A DNA stretch of 64,000 nucleotides from Lineus longissimus (Eukaryota; Nemertea; Pilidiophora; Heteronemertea; Lineidae): positions 2,046,001 to 2,110,000 of the forward strand of contig NC_088323.1 of the NCBI RefSeq assembly GCF_910592395.1, written 5' to 3'. The translations under genes were made by a program, and so were the position numbers. A model generated the notes under the pieces. That model did no database searches. It saw only the letters and a list, made by a program, of their open reading frames with translations, and had not been told where the DNA came from. This document shows, in pieces, positions 1-12,078 of the stretch. Within the stretch, counting starts at the first letter, position 1. Each line of letters starts with the position of its first letter.

Positions 1-1757
1 GGGAGGAGCTCGATGAAAAGATTGCGACCTTGACTCATAATTTTGATGACCTTGAAATGAGCATGTCCGAGAAGGCCGACGAAATTGCGTTGCTGAGGAC
101 TGAAATAGAAGAGGTTTTGTGGGACAACGACTCCCAAAAAGACAAAATTGTAAGATTGGTTGAAGAAAAAAAAGAGTTGATCAGGATACTGGATGAATTG
201 CAGCAGACGACGGATGTGACGCAGCAGGAAAATGGCGAACTGGAATCCATGGTCACGGAATTGAAAACTGGTTTGGAAGAATTGAAGAGGACATTGGAAA
301 ATAGTGACGCCGAATTGGAAGACGAGAGAAGCGAACACATAAGAGCTGTAAACAGTTTAAAATCAGATTTGGAGATTGTTTTGAACCAGAGGTTGGGTTT
401 GACTCGGCGTCTCGATGAATGTCAGGAAACCATTCAAGAGAAAGTTCGGGAAGTTTCCGTGCTACAAGTAAATGTTTTGAAATTAGAACAGAAATTAAAG
501 CAGCGTTGCTTCACTTTGGAGGAAGTTTTGAACACATCGGATAACGACACTGCGTACAAAAGAAATCAGGTGCAGTGTCTTAGGAAAGAGAATGAGTTAC
601 TCAAGGTAACATTGCAGAAGACGGAGCAACTTATGATCAAAATAAAAGTGTGCCGGAACCTAGACCTCCTGAGATTGGCGTTCGCGCATTCGCCTATGCC
701 GGAAGATAAGGAGAAACCTCTCGTCTGTCCGTTTGAGAAATGCCATGGAAACGCGGGGGAGAGTTTTGACGAGGCTGTTCTTGATATAATCCATCAAGAT
801 GGTCATTTCAGATCAGACAAGTTGGAGTTGTTTGCTATGATTGCAGAGTTGGTGAATTCGAAAAGCGATGAACGACCAAGTCTCGAATTTCGGGATTACG
901 ACCTGAAGCATCTTATTGAAATGCGGACCAATTTGTCCCAGAAGAAGAAAACCCGATCGCAAGGGAGTATTAACTCATCATGCGATGCAGGTGGAACTCG
1001 ACAGACTCTCTCCAGTTCTGATGACAGCGGACTGGCGCTGAGTGCGATGGATCTGCAGTCTGATGACGCCAAGGCGACTGGTAGTCTGCAAGAGTTCGTC
1101 GTGGAACAGAGAGAAAAAACTGCCAGGAAGTCAATGTCAAGGTTGGGCCCAGGATGTGCTATGAGAGCAGACGTTGCATTGGATGGGCATGTCTCTGTTC
1201 CAAAAAACAAGGCGACTAACATCACAAATGGTAAGTGTGGTTTCATCAGTCGTCTGAAAGTAGATGGAGTTCCATAACGGTTTGGAATGGATATCCGTAC
1301 TCTTCCTGACTGATCGTCCTTAAATTCTGTCCGGCCCAACGATATAGAATCACTCCTACCCCGACTGATTTAAAAAAAGAAATTTGCCAGTTTCAGGAAA
1401 CGACTATCGCATCATGGACGTTCGTCCAAAACACAAACTCGGTGTTCGCGCTTCTGTCTGGCGGGTTACAGGGAAAATCTCGTCAATACTGTATTACTGA
1501 GCGAATATTCTCATAGTTAACTACATGTATTTAGAATCATGTTCTGCTTCATTTCAGATCGCAGAAATAAAACACCGAAAGGAACTCGTGAAAAGGAAAA
1601 TAAGGACAACCGCTCCGTTGTGACGGAGCAAGATCGCCAATACGTCATATCGTCTGCGGCAAATGCAATGGCCGCACGAGTCATGAGGCCCTATTACCCC
1701 CAGCTGACAGTTATTCCTTGCGCAAGTTTACAAAACTATGTCTACACCAGGATATAG
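1..1757 (+). CDS. 3' part of an unrecognised coiled-coil protein gene
   Basis: The reading frame is open from the left edge of the window, so the 5' end is missing. Exon A runs to 1230 and ends in a GTAAGT-type donor at 1231. Exon B starts after the acceptor TTTCAG at 1557 and ends at a TAG stop (1755-1757). The phases agree: one base is carried over and makes the Asp codon of DRRNKTP. About the first 210 visible residues are rich in Glu, Lys and Leu with heptad-like spacing, so a coiled coil is likely. A more compact segment with CPFEKC and LFAMIAELV follows, then a Ser-rich tail (SSSDDSG) and a hydrophobic C-terminus ending NYVYTRI. I do not recognise the family. The model is well supported; its function is unknown. 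Confidence 0.8.
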
Positions 1758-1830
1758 ATTCTTATAAAACACGGGTCTGTTGCCGAGGAAGTTTATTTAT
1801 ATCGTCGACAACCAAAGGCAAACTGGCGCT

Positions 1831-1850
1831 AATAAAAATCTAGCAATAAA
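1831..1850 (+). promoter_or_regulatory. Tandem poly(A) signals
   Basis: Two AATAAA hexamers lie at 1831-1836 and 1845-1850, about 75-95 bases after the stop codon of the coiled-coil gene. They are its likely 3'-end processing signals. Confidence 0.6.
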
Positions 1851-2323
1851 CTACCTATGATTAGCCAAGCTTTTCCATACATTTTCCGCATGCTCTCCAA
1901 CCCTTCTTTTTCCGTCTGGGCGCTAACGAGCTGTTTCATTTGTGTATCCTCCAACAGAACCTGAGATTCATTCAAAGTCGGTCTCATCACAGCTGAATGG
2001 TCCCTGATTAAACAAACTTCCATCTCCTCCCCGCGAGGACAATATCACCAAGGACTATCCCGGACCTTTGAGTGCATGCCCAGACAAATCCCCAAGAAAG
2101 GTCATCATGACATTGCCAATAGGTTCTGTGGCTGACCCTGACTGAAACCTTTCCAAGAATAATTTGTCACGGATTCTGTAATCAAGCCAAGAGTCCCAAA
2201 GCAGGCAATATCGAGAGAACACTTTTCAAGGGGACTTTTAAAACTGCTACACCGGCGGCTGTCCAGGAATTGGTACGGCGACGACCACCAATTCTGAGCA
2301 CTTGTTGGCTGATCATAAATTGG
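1851..2323. other. Intergenic, nothing recognised
   Basis: The stretch lies between the poly(A) signals of the left gene and the left end of the composite element. I see no coding, RNA or repeat signal in it. Confidence 0.5.
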
Positions 2324-2420
2324 TGGGTAGGGCTAGATCCAAAGATACTCGACCCCCTTTGTTGACATCGGCTATTTTAAGAAAAGCACATGGTAACTCT
2401 TGACCCACAATACATTGCGG
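2324..2420 (+). repeat. Left terminal inverted repeat of the composite element
   Basis: It matches the reverse complement of 6847-6943 over its whole length with a few substitutions, for example in the stretch TTTTAAGAAAAGCACATGG. Confidence 0.8.
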
Positions 2421-2480
2421 TAAACTTTTTTGTATAAGAAGTTTTTTGATATAATGTACTTGTAAAGCTCCACATATGTA

Positions 2481-3532
2481 ATAAGCCCCCCTCTTAGGAG
2501 GGGCTCTTAAGATACACGTGTGTGCGGGAGTATATAGTGAATGATTAGAAATAAAGAGAGTAACAATTGTATATCCTACAAACAATTTTTTTTGGTATTT
2601 TTCTGAATTAACTCCGTTGAGTTTACCGATTTCTCCGCGATCTTCCGGTGGTGGTTGCTATCCCATTGGTTGAAATTAAGTTAAATTAAATTTAAATCTT
2701 CATGAGAATTCGCTACATCATATGCCTAAGAAATTGGCCAATTATATTAATATTTTTATTAGAGAAATATCCGTCCTAAATAATGACAGAAAAGGGTGGT
2801 TTATTTCAATTTTGTGTCGACATGATCGAGGTCACGTGACATAAAAAACAAAACAATCGCACACACCCGTCCAAAAAAGGCACTTTAAGAAAAATAAATA
2901 CGTTTTTCCAGCTTAAAACCACACTGACGACTAAGTTATATTGGTCTACTGCCCAAATCTGAAGTATCAAAATGAATCACTAACTAGAACTAGCTCTATT
3001 CAGCTATAGTTGCGTGAAAAATTCGGGTGAGCGACGTACATTCTGTACCCTAGCGGCCAATAAATAAACTACTTTCAGCCGTCTGCTCCGGTCTCGTTAG
3101 GGAGTTTTTCCCAAATGTACGCGATGATGACGTGCCCCATTAACAGGACGTAACATCTATTTTAAAATGCGTTTCCAAAGTGAATGCATGAGGACAATCC
3201 ATTTAAGTGTCGTATATCACTGGAAACGCCCGATTCCCGTGAATAAGGACAATCACAATGTATTACATGACCAAAACAAAAATGTGTCGGAAGGAACTAT
3301 ATGGATGGTCCCATCGCACCCCCCCTCCAGCAGTATGACACAGAAGGGCTAGTTGACTGTCCACCGGGGGGGGTTTGGGGGGAGCTTCCCCCCAACGCAC
3401 TGGTAAAAACCTATGTCGACGGAGGGGGGTTTGGGGGGTGTCCCCCCATTGTAACAGCTGTAGTTGTTAGAGCTTGCACTTAACATATGCTCGTAGGGGG
3501 GTTCGGGGGAGCTCCCCCGACCTAAAGGGGGT
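2481..3532 (+). repeat. Unit I (type a) of the composite element
   Basis: The unit opens with a short GC-rich palindrome and ACACGTGTGTGCGGGAGTAT. It runs through an AT-rich body and ends in a G-rich block (3366-3530) with several runs of five or more G. The joint to unit II at about 3533-3563 makes an inverted repeat with arms of roughly 900 bp. Confidence 0.75.
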
Positions 3533-3562
3533 CTTAATATGTAAAGTCAAGGACTTAGTGAG

Positions 3563-4605
3563 CCCCCCTTTAGGTCGGGGGAGCTCCCCCGAACCCCCCT
3601 ACGAGCATATGTTAAGTGCAAGCTCTAACAACTACAGCTGTTACAATGGGGGGACACCCCCCAAACCCCCCTCCGTCGACATAGGTTTTTACCAGTGCGT
3701 TGGGGGGAAGCTCCCCCCAAACCCCCCCGGTGGACAGTCAACTAGCCCTTCTGTGTCATACTGCTGGAGGGGGGGGGTGCGATGGGACCATCCATATAGT
3801 AATTATAGTTCCTTCCAACACATTTTTGTTTTGGTAATGTAATACATTGTGATTGTCCTTTTTCACGGGAATCGGGCGTTTCCAGTGATATACGACACTT
3901 AAATGGATTGTCCTCATGCATTCACTTTGGAAACGCATTTTAAAATAGATGTTACGTCCTGTTAATGGGGCACGTCATCATCGCGTACATTTGGGAAAAA
4001 CTCCCTAACGAGACCGGAGCAGACGGCTGAAAGTAGTTTAATTATCGGCCGCTAGGGCTCAGAATGTCGCTCACCCGAATTTTTCACGCAACTTTTGCTA
4101 AATAGAGCTAGTTCTAGTTTGTAATTCATTTTGATACTTCAGATTTGGGTAGTAGACTAAAATAACTTAGTCGTCAGTGTGGTTTTAAGCAGGAAAAACG
4201 TATTTGTTTTTCTTAAAGTGCCTTTTTTGGACGGGTCCGTGCGATTGTTTTGTTTATGTCACGACTCACGTGACCTCGACCATGTCGACACAAAATTGAA
4301 ATAGGGCCTAAACCACCCTTTTCTGTCATTATTTAGGACGGATATTTCTCTAATAAAAATATTAATGTAATTGACCAATTTTTAAGGCATATGTAGCGAA
4401 TTCCCATGAAGATTTAAATTAGATGTTCTCGTAACCTGTTACAACTTGTCTGATTTATAATTCAGCGCTACAACTGGTCTGATTTATTTATTCAGCGCCA
4501 TTTTGAAAAACCAAAAAAAAATGTTTGTTGGATATACAATATTTACTCTCTTTATTTCACTTCATTTACATTATATACTCCCGCACACACGTGTATCTTA
4601 AGACC
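3563..4605 (-). repeat. Unit II (type b, inverted)
   Basis: It is the reverse complement of the same unit. Its segment at about 4425-4510 carries the type-b version, which it shares with unit III and not with units I or IV. Confidence 0.75.
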
Positions 4606-4611
4606 CCCTTT

Positions 4612-5660
4612 AGGAGGGGCTCTTAAGATACACGTGTGTGCGGGAGTATATAATGTAAATGAAGTGAAATAAAGAGAGTAAGTATTGTATATCCAACAAA
4701 CAATTTTTTTTGGTTTTTCAAAATGGCGCTGAATAAATAAATCAGACCAGTTGTAGCGCTGAATTATAAATCAGAAGGTTGTAACAGGTTACGAGAACAT
4801 CTAATTTAAATCTTCATGGGAATTCGCTACATATGCCTAAGAAATTGGCCAATTATATTGATATTTTTATTAGAGAAATATCCGTCATAAATAATGACAG
4901 AAAAGGTGGTTTTATATCAATTTTGTGTCGACATGGTCGAGGTCACGTGACATAAACAAAACAATCGCACACACCCGTCCAAAAAAGGCACTTAAAGAAA
5001 AACAAATACGTTTTCCCTGCTTAAAACCACACTGACGACTAAGTTATATTGGTCTACTGCCCAAATCTGAAGTATCAAATTGAATCACAAACTAGAACTA
5101 GCTCTATTCAGCTGTAGTTGCGTGAAAAATTCGGGTGAGCGGCGTACATTCTGCACCCTAGCGGCCAATAATTAAACTACTTTCAGCCGGCTGCTCCGGT
5201 CTCGTTAGGGAGTTTTTCCCAAATGTACGCGATGATGACGTGCCCCATTAACAGGACGTAACATCTATTTTAAAATGCGTTTCCAAAGTGAATGCATGAG
5301 GACAATCCATTTAAGTGTCGTATATCACTGGAAACGCCCGATTCCCGTGAATAAGGACAATCACAATGTATTACATTACCAAAACAAAAATGTGTCGGAA
5401 GGAACTATATGGATGGTCCCATCGCACCCCCCCCCTCCAGCAGTATGACACAGAAGGGCTAGTTGACTGTCCACCGGGGGGGGGGGGGTTTGGGGGGAGC
5501 TTCCCCCCAACGCACTGGTAAAAACCTATGTCGACGGAGGGGGGTTTGGGGGGTGTCCCCCCCATTGTAACAGCTGTAGTTGTTAGAGCTTGCACTTAAC
5601 ATATGCTCGTAGGGGGGTTCGGGGGAGCTCCCCCGACCTAAAGGGGGGCTCACTAAGTCC
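4612..5660 (+). repeat. Unit III (type b)
   Basis: It pairs with unit II around a centre near 4608-4616, giving a second long palindrome. Its G-rich block is at about 5475-5645. Confidence 0.75.
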
Positions 5661-5679
5661 TTGACTTTACATATTAAGC

Positions 5680-6757
5680 CCCCCTTTAGGAGGGGCTCTT
5701 AAGATACACGTGTGTGCGGGAGTAGATAATGTAAATGAATGATGAGAAATAAAGAGAGATTGTATATCCTACAAACAATTTTTTTTGGTATTTTTCTGAA
5801 TTAACTCCGTTGAGTTTACCGATTTCTCCGCGATCTTCCGGTGGTGGTTGCTATCCCATTGGTTAAAATTAATTTAAATTAATTTAAATCTTCATGGGAA
5901 TTCGCTACATCATATGCCTAAGAAATTGGCCAATTATATTAATATTTTTATCAGAGAAATATCCGTCCTAAATAATGACAGAAAAGGGTGGTTTATTTCA
6001 ATTTTGTGTCGACATGATCGAGGTCACGTGACATAAAAACAAAACAATCGCACACACCCATCCAAAAAAGGCACTTTAAGAAAAACAAATACGTTTTTCC
6101 AGCTTAAAACCACACTGACGACTAAGTTATATTGGTCTACTGCCCAAATCTGAAGTATCAAATTGAATCACAAACTAGAACTAGCTCTATTTAGCTATAG
6201 TTGCGTGAAAAATTCGGGTGAGCGACGTACATTCTGTACCCTAGCGGCCAATAAATAAACTACTTTCAGCCGTCTGCTCCGGTCTCGTTAGGGAGTTTTT
6301 CCCAAATGTACGCGATGATGACGTGCCCCATTAACAGGACGTAGGCCTAACATCTATTTTAAAATGCGTTTCGAAAGTGAATGCATGAGGACAACCCATT
6401 TGTGTCGTATATCACTGGAAACGCCCGATTCCCGTGAATAAGGTCAATCACAATGTATTACATTACCAAAACAAAAATGTGTCGGAAGGAACTATATGGA
6501 TGGTCCCATCGCACCCCCCCCCCTCCAGCAGTATGACACAGAAGGGCTAGTTGACTGTCCACCGGGGGGGTTTGGGGGGAGCTTCCCCCCAACGCACTGG
6601 TAAAAACCTATGTCGACGGAGGGGGGTTTGGGGGGTGTCCCCCCATTGTAACAGCTGTAGTTGTTAGAGCTTGCACTTAACATATGCTCGTAGGGGGGTT
6701 CGGGGGAGCTCCCCCGACCTAAAGGGGGGCTCACTAAGTTCTTGACTTTACATATTA
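5680..6757 (+). repeat. Unit IV (type a)
   Basis: It is in direct orientation after unit III and carries the type-a internal segment like unit I. It ends with the same stretch after the G-rich block as unit III. Confidence 0.75.
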
Positions 6758-6846
6758 GTTGGACTGGGGGAAAATTGTCAGTCGGACGGGGACGGCCCTC
6801 GTGGCGGATAATTCACGACAACCACAACTACAAAAAAACACGTGGT

Positions 6847-6943
6847 CCGCAATGTATTGTGGGTAAGGAGTTACCATGTGCTTTTCTTAAAATAGACGAT
6901 GTCAACAAAGGGGGCCGAGTATCTTTGTATCCAGCCCTACCCA
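6847..6943 (-). repeat. Right terminal inverted repeat of the composite element
   Basis: Reverse complement of the left end. It finishes AGCCCTACCCA, followed by TGAATT. Confidence 0.8.
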
Positions 6944-6949
6944 TGAATT

Positions 6950-8856
6950 AATCCCCCAATTCTGCAACACCCTCCGCCAGCCTACCTCTCTGGCTGGGCA
7001 CCACCTCCACAGCTAGGAACCTCTCTGACCAGGAACCACACGTGACTGGTAGTATCACTTCCAACCGTTTGAAGAAATGGCGGTGCTGTTGGTTGATATG
7101 TTGGCGTGCAGTAGTAGCTCAGCTCATGCTCCGCGTGCGGGTGTAAAAGAAATGCTGGTCCCCATGAATCTAAGTCCAGTCCAGAATTCCTTTGTGAGGA
7201 ATATTAGTTTTCATGGCGCATGCGTTGACGGACTGAAGAATTCCCTATGTCAGGTGACCTCATTCTTCTTGCGGGAAACCATGAAACTAAAGTTCTGACA
7301 CGTGTACGGCAGTAGTTGGAGCCAACCTGAACCTAATGGTCTTAAGGCCCTTGTTTCATGCAGCGTATTCCGTAGCAAACAACCTTCAAAAGGTCCTTTA
7401 GCTGTACACGACAATATTACACTTGCGTTCTGCATGGGTGATACAAGACAACTGATCTGGTTGTACCATGGTAATCATCTCACAAGGACGGACAATGGAA
7501 CAACCAACATCTACCAGCTGGTTATCTGATCAGGTTGGGAAGACCTTTACACAACCTTAAAAGGCCAAGTTTTTCTGACAAGTTAACACTGTTAGGCCAA
7601 TGGAGACTACAGGACTGACGATTGAACAACCACCCTCTGCCAGCTGGTTATCTTGTCAGGTTGGAAGACCTTTACACGACCAAAGTGTGATTATTCGGCA
7701 ATTTATGCAGCTGACTCAGCAATTAATGAGGCAATCCCTGTCTATCAATTAACAAACAAGCCCTTACGAAAAAGATCTCAGATTTAACATGCTCACCAAG
7801 GTAAATATTTCTCACCGCCTCAATTCACCATGGTGAAGTGCTGTCAGTTTACCATGGCGAAATTGAGACACCTTTTTCGTAAGGGATTGGAATGCCAGTC
7901 AAACCATCTGTCAATCAAATCAAGTATGTGTCCCGTGGGCCTTTATATTACCAATTAAGAAATCAAACGGAATTAGGGCACCTCGTTGGGATCGAGTGGA
8001 GAGTCCATTCTCAACCTGTAGGGGTCATGGGGACAAGAGTGGTGTCCTTTCATAAAATGTTGTCCTCATGGTTGTTGTGATTAAGGTGTCTGTGAGAATC
8101 GAAGCCGAAGGACCACTTGTGGGTTTAGGGAGGGGAACATGTCAACTTCTGCGACTTAATTTTCACAGTAAACATCTCGACATTTTGACAAAGATATTGT
8201 ACCTCACGATTGACAGGCCTTGATTGGTCTTTGTAAAATCCTAATCAAGTACACACTTCAAATTGTCAGTCAATTTAAGAGATACTGAATAAAATCATCC
8301 GAAACTACATTCTGTAAAGGGACACAATTAAATATGCATGTGAAACTTCTCAATTAAGATCTTTTCAACCAGTCGGCGTAAAATGCGCGAGACTTTATGT
8401 CTTGGAGACATTCCAAACAGAAGCACAATTGGTGCTGCTCCGATGCCTTCGCGAGTATCATCTTCTTGACTCAAAAGAGAAGACATTCGGGCAACCTGTC
8501 AATAAAGCACAATTTTTTGTCAACCCCTTGATGGTGACCATTGGAGATCGAGTAAAGGAAAAGAGATATACTTTTGGAGCGCATTCGGCATTTTGTCGCC
8601 GAGGACACTGACTTCAGATCTGCAACGAAATACTCCAGCTGGCGCACTCTCAATATCAATACAAGACTTATCCTTAGGGACTTGATATACAGTTTCTCGG
8701 TTCTGTGGAGAATTTGAGTGACTTTCATTTGCTTATCCTGACGACCGAGGTGATTAATTCTAAACGTCCGTGCCTAAACACGCGGCCTTAACCTGTCTTT
8801 CAGTAGAACGTACGGCGCAAGAAAGTTGCTGAAGGACCTACACAAATTTCACCAAT
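6950..8856. other. Intergenic, upstream of the Dickkopf gene
   Basis: No gene was recognised. The stretch holds a diverged direct repeat (7490-7555 and 7617-7683, both containing CCAGCTGGTTATCT) and a small hairpin element. The 5' UTR and promoter of the Dickkopf gene must lie near 8857, but I see no clear core promoter motif. Confidence 0.5.
7758..7888. repeat. Short MITE-like hairpin
   Basis: CCCTTACGAAAAAG near 7766 recurs inverted as CTTTTTCGTAAGGG near 7872, with further pairing outward. This gives a ~130-bp foldback with no coding content. Confidence 0.5.
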
Positions 8857-11800
8857 ATGTCAATTGACGGAATACTTCTCATGCTGTTTGTGTTGGCTTT
8901 AGATGTTCTCTGTTCTGGGGCAAACATTTGGAACTGGGCATTGAGTCAACCATTCGACCAGAGCGCTTATCAAGCCCGGCGCAACCACCCAAGGAACATC
9001 CATCAGACGTTACGACAAAATGTACCGGAAGGTGCAGCACCGATATTCATGGTAGGTTTTCGTATCTTGTTCGTTTTTGTTGCCTTATACCACAACTTCG
9101 CCCCTTTAAATGCTTAATGCCGACTTATCGTCAGTAAATGTCAATGTCAATCACAAAGTATCCTCCTTTCACGGTAGATCGGCATGCTCTTAGCATGGTT
9201 TAGTCCCTGGTTAAAGCCGAATTCATATTCCGACGCGCGACCATCGGTAAATTCGGCTTTCGTCGCACCCTAGTGCCCCCCCCCCCACCCGGACAAAAAA
9301 AAGAAGTTAAAAACGACCCTGCTGGTGGTTGGCCCAATCTTTCACAATATGCTCATACCAAAAATGCTGTATCACACTCCCTTTGGCACCAGCTTCGCCA
9401 CAGGCAAATCTTTTCTCCCGCACAATATGTCGTGACTGTCTGCTACGAAAACCAGTGCATGCGAAGTGTAATAATAGTAAGCTCACAATCGATAGATAAC
9501 TGCACGATAAGCCATCCAGGCCAAAGCCGGTTAGGTTCCAAATCGACGACTCACTGTTCATCGGGACTCCGTGGCGCAATGGTAGCGCGTCTGACTCCAG
9601 ATCAGAAGGTTGCGTGTTCGAATCACGTCGGGGTCAAGATACTTTTTAGATTTTTTTCTTTTTTCTTTTTCCTTTTTTGTTGAGCAGTCTTCAGAAGGAA
9701 GGCTTGTTTGTCATTTCTCACGAAAAATTAGTAAAAGTCACTCTCGGATTTAAAGGACCAGTAGGCTAATAGACCGCATGATCAATATCGACAGTCGAAA
9801 TTTTGAGCCAGAAGGCTCGTAACATAAATATCAAAACCCTTTTTTCGTTTTTTCCTTCAGCAATGTGTGAGCGACAGAACTTGTGGTCGGGGTAGATTCT
9901 GCGACCGCCATTACGGTACCTGTGACCTTCACCGCAGGGAAGGTCAACCTTGCAGGCGTGACGGACACTGCACCAAAAATACTGACTGTATGTACGGGAG
10001 ATGTGTCAAGACGATACTAGTTGGACAAGCGGGTGAGTTCTTAAAGGGGATATGGCATCATATCGCCATCATTAACTGCAATTTTACTCGTGTCAGTATA
10101 CCATTAATGTACCATGCAAGGAGGAGGAGCATGTTGATGACGGGCGGTATTCTTTCCAACCAAATCAATTCTCTCATTGAAAAAATCTCAAACTTTCCTA
10201 ATGGAAGTTGAGTAAATTTGTAAGGCGGTAATATTACATTTCAAACGAAGCTAGCAGAACTAAACCTTTATATATAACCACTTGAGCGGCCAAGGGGTGA
10301 CTTCGACGAATAGTCCTTAGCGGTCTCCGGCGCCCGAACGCGTATAACTCCAGTTTTGTCCTTTAAGATGTGCCTTTGTCCGAGGTGTTGTGGGGGGATG
10401 AAATATGAAGAGGGTTTATTTTTGAAGGCCTTTTCTGTCTGTCATTCATCTGCTAAGACAAGTGGATAATCATCCTAAAAAACAACAGCCTGGTATAATA
10501 CGCTTATGGTTCTTGACTTTTGAAGATCTCTGATGTGGGACTGACACCCTCTAGTCCGGGCTTTGGGCCGGGAAGACGACGAGAATTACACGAGTGACAC
10601 TAATTCTTTGGTGTGAATTTTGGGAAGTTTTGCGGTTAACAATAGTGTACAATCGATTGCAGCGAAACGTATCATCAACAACGTTGGGACCAAGAGGTCC
10701 GGTTAGTATTTCTGCTTAGAAAGACAAGGTTTTGCAAATCAGAAATGCGGAGAAAACATATTATCGCATATTAAAATCAGTCCAAAGCTAGCTCCGCCTA
10801 TTGCAGGTCATTGCACTTCAACCATTGTTGGTCAACGGGTTTGACTCCTTTAAAGGGCGACAATGATTTCTGTAACACCGGTTGATACTAAACTAAACTC
10901 TCGAGGCAGTACATTTGTAAACATTCTGTCCATGCTTCTTTCATGTTCGGGGAAGGACGAGGTCAATATAATCTACTACGTCCGGAGTGTATCACGCCGC
11001 CGCATGCTAGTATTGTTTACTACTAGTATTGTTTCTACAATGATAGGGTGGACAGGTCGATCAGAGACGTGTTTACAGTATTGATAAGTCCGTAGTCCAA
11101 AACCACGACGGTTTATCCTCAACAACTTGTCTTCTGGCTGTCTTAGAGCTGTGCCTGTCTCGGACAGCCTGTCTTATCAAGGGAGTCACATCAAATTTCT
11201 TGGTCTAAGCCAAACCGCTAACTTCCTACGTTTGAGATCGCAGAGGCATTCAGTGATGCGACATGGACACCTTATCAGACGCAGCCGTATTTCTACATGA
11301 TCTAAAATCTGTCACAATCATAATCTGGCACAGCCCAAAATCGCGACAGTAGGTCTTCGAAGACACAAGTCTTCTTGTGACTGAAGACATCTTGGTTGTC
11401 TTCCTCCAATCTTTACCCAAGCCTCAGGTCTTCGGATGTCAGTTTTTACAAATGTTTTTCTCTCTAGGTTCCCGTTGTAAACAAGACGGCGACTGCGGCC
11501 AGAACATGTGTTGCGCCAGACGTCACGGCGAGAGTGTTTGCAAAGCAAGGTTGTCGCAAGGAGACAAGTGTTATGTACCACGAGGGGGCCTCGACTATAG
11601 CCTGAACGAAATCTGTCCGTGTGAGGAGGGGTTGCTGTGCCGGATGCCTGGCGTGGGCCCTCAGGAAAGGTAAGCACACGGCTTCTATTGTCATTTCAGT
11701 TTGACTTGAGACTCTTGCTGGTCTCTCCCACGTTATCGATTCATCAGATTGTGTATAGCACAACCATGCATATTGGTAGCGACCCATAAAACGTGGTCCT

Positions 11801-11899
11801 CTCCCATCATCCTCATCCTCTTATTTACCTTTCAGACACACAGAGGACTCAGGTTATGAATGGACGGCCTACAGGCGGATGCAGTGTGCACCACCCTGA
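8857..11899 (+). CDS. dkk3: Secreted Dickkopf-3-like protein
   Basis: There are four coding exons: 8857-9051, 9861-10032, 11468-11669 and 11836-11899 (TGA stop at 11897-11899). All have GT-AG borders with compatible phases, giving 210 residues. Residues 1-21 are a signal peptide (hydrophobic ILLMLFVLALDVLC). Two cysteine-rich domains follow, Cys67-Cys113 and from Cys126 to near the C-terminus. The second has the full ten cysteines, including MCC and CPC. The linker between the domains is only 12 residues, which fits Dickkopf-3; Dickkopf-1/2/4 have a long linker. The first domain has eight cysteines where I expect ten. Dickkopfs act outside the cell on Wnt co-receptors or related partners, and the role of type 3 is less settled. 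Intron 1 contains a tRNA gene on the same strand. Confidence 0.82.
9565..9636 (+). tRNA. tRNA-Trp (CCA)
   Basis: The 72-nt cloverleaf has a 7-bp acceptor stem (9565-9571 with 9629-9635), D stem GCGC/GCGC, an anticodon stem at 9590-9594 and 9602-9606 with CCA at 9597-9599, and a T arm with loop TTCGAAT. The discriminator base is A. There is no intron and no encoded CCA end. The internal A and B boxes are intact, so it should be functional. It lies inside intron 1 of the Dickkopf gene. Confidence 0.95.
9643..9657 (+). terminator. RNA polymerase III T-run terminator
   Basis: T5 at 9643-9647 and T7 at 9651-9657 follow the tRNA end by 6-20 bases. Confidence 0.8.
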
Positions 11900-12078
11900 G
11901 CAACATTTTCTACCAGAACATTTGTGAAATGAAGTAATGGTGCTCGAGGATATGGGATTCAGTGGTCTTGTTCCAAGGACCCAATTCATGCCACAAATTT
12001 AGAGCACGTTCTTAGGGGCACAGTCAGATTCATGATAGAGGGATGTGGTGTCCGGTGTTACGAGGGGAAATAACTGAG

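Larger units (their letters stand above)
2324..6943. mobile_element. 4.6-kb composite foldback-type element, non-autonomous
   Basis: The element is bounded by inverted repeats of about 97 bp (2324-2420 and 6847-6943), starting TGGGTAGGGCT. Between them are four ~1.05-kb related units in the order +, -, +, +. The units come in two sequence types. Outer copies I and IV share one version of an internal ~100-bp segment; inner copies II and III share another, which contains ATGGCGCTGAAT. AATT lies just outside both ends and could be a short target duplication. No transposase-like reading frame is present, and the short ORFs here are repeated fragments. The family is not recognised. An assembly artefact at the palindromic joints is possible. 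Confidence 0.7.

Noticed and set aside
3167-6734. Repeated short ORFs in the composite element (60-122 residues)
   Set aside because: They are fragments of the repeat units read on both strands, low in complexity (poly-Pro/Gly from G-runs), with no domain.
9273-9683. 136-residue ORF on the plus strand
   Set aside because: It runs through the tRNA-Trp gene and its poly-T terminator within a Dickkopf intron.
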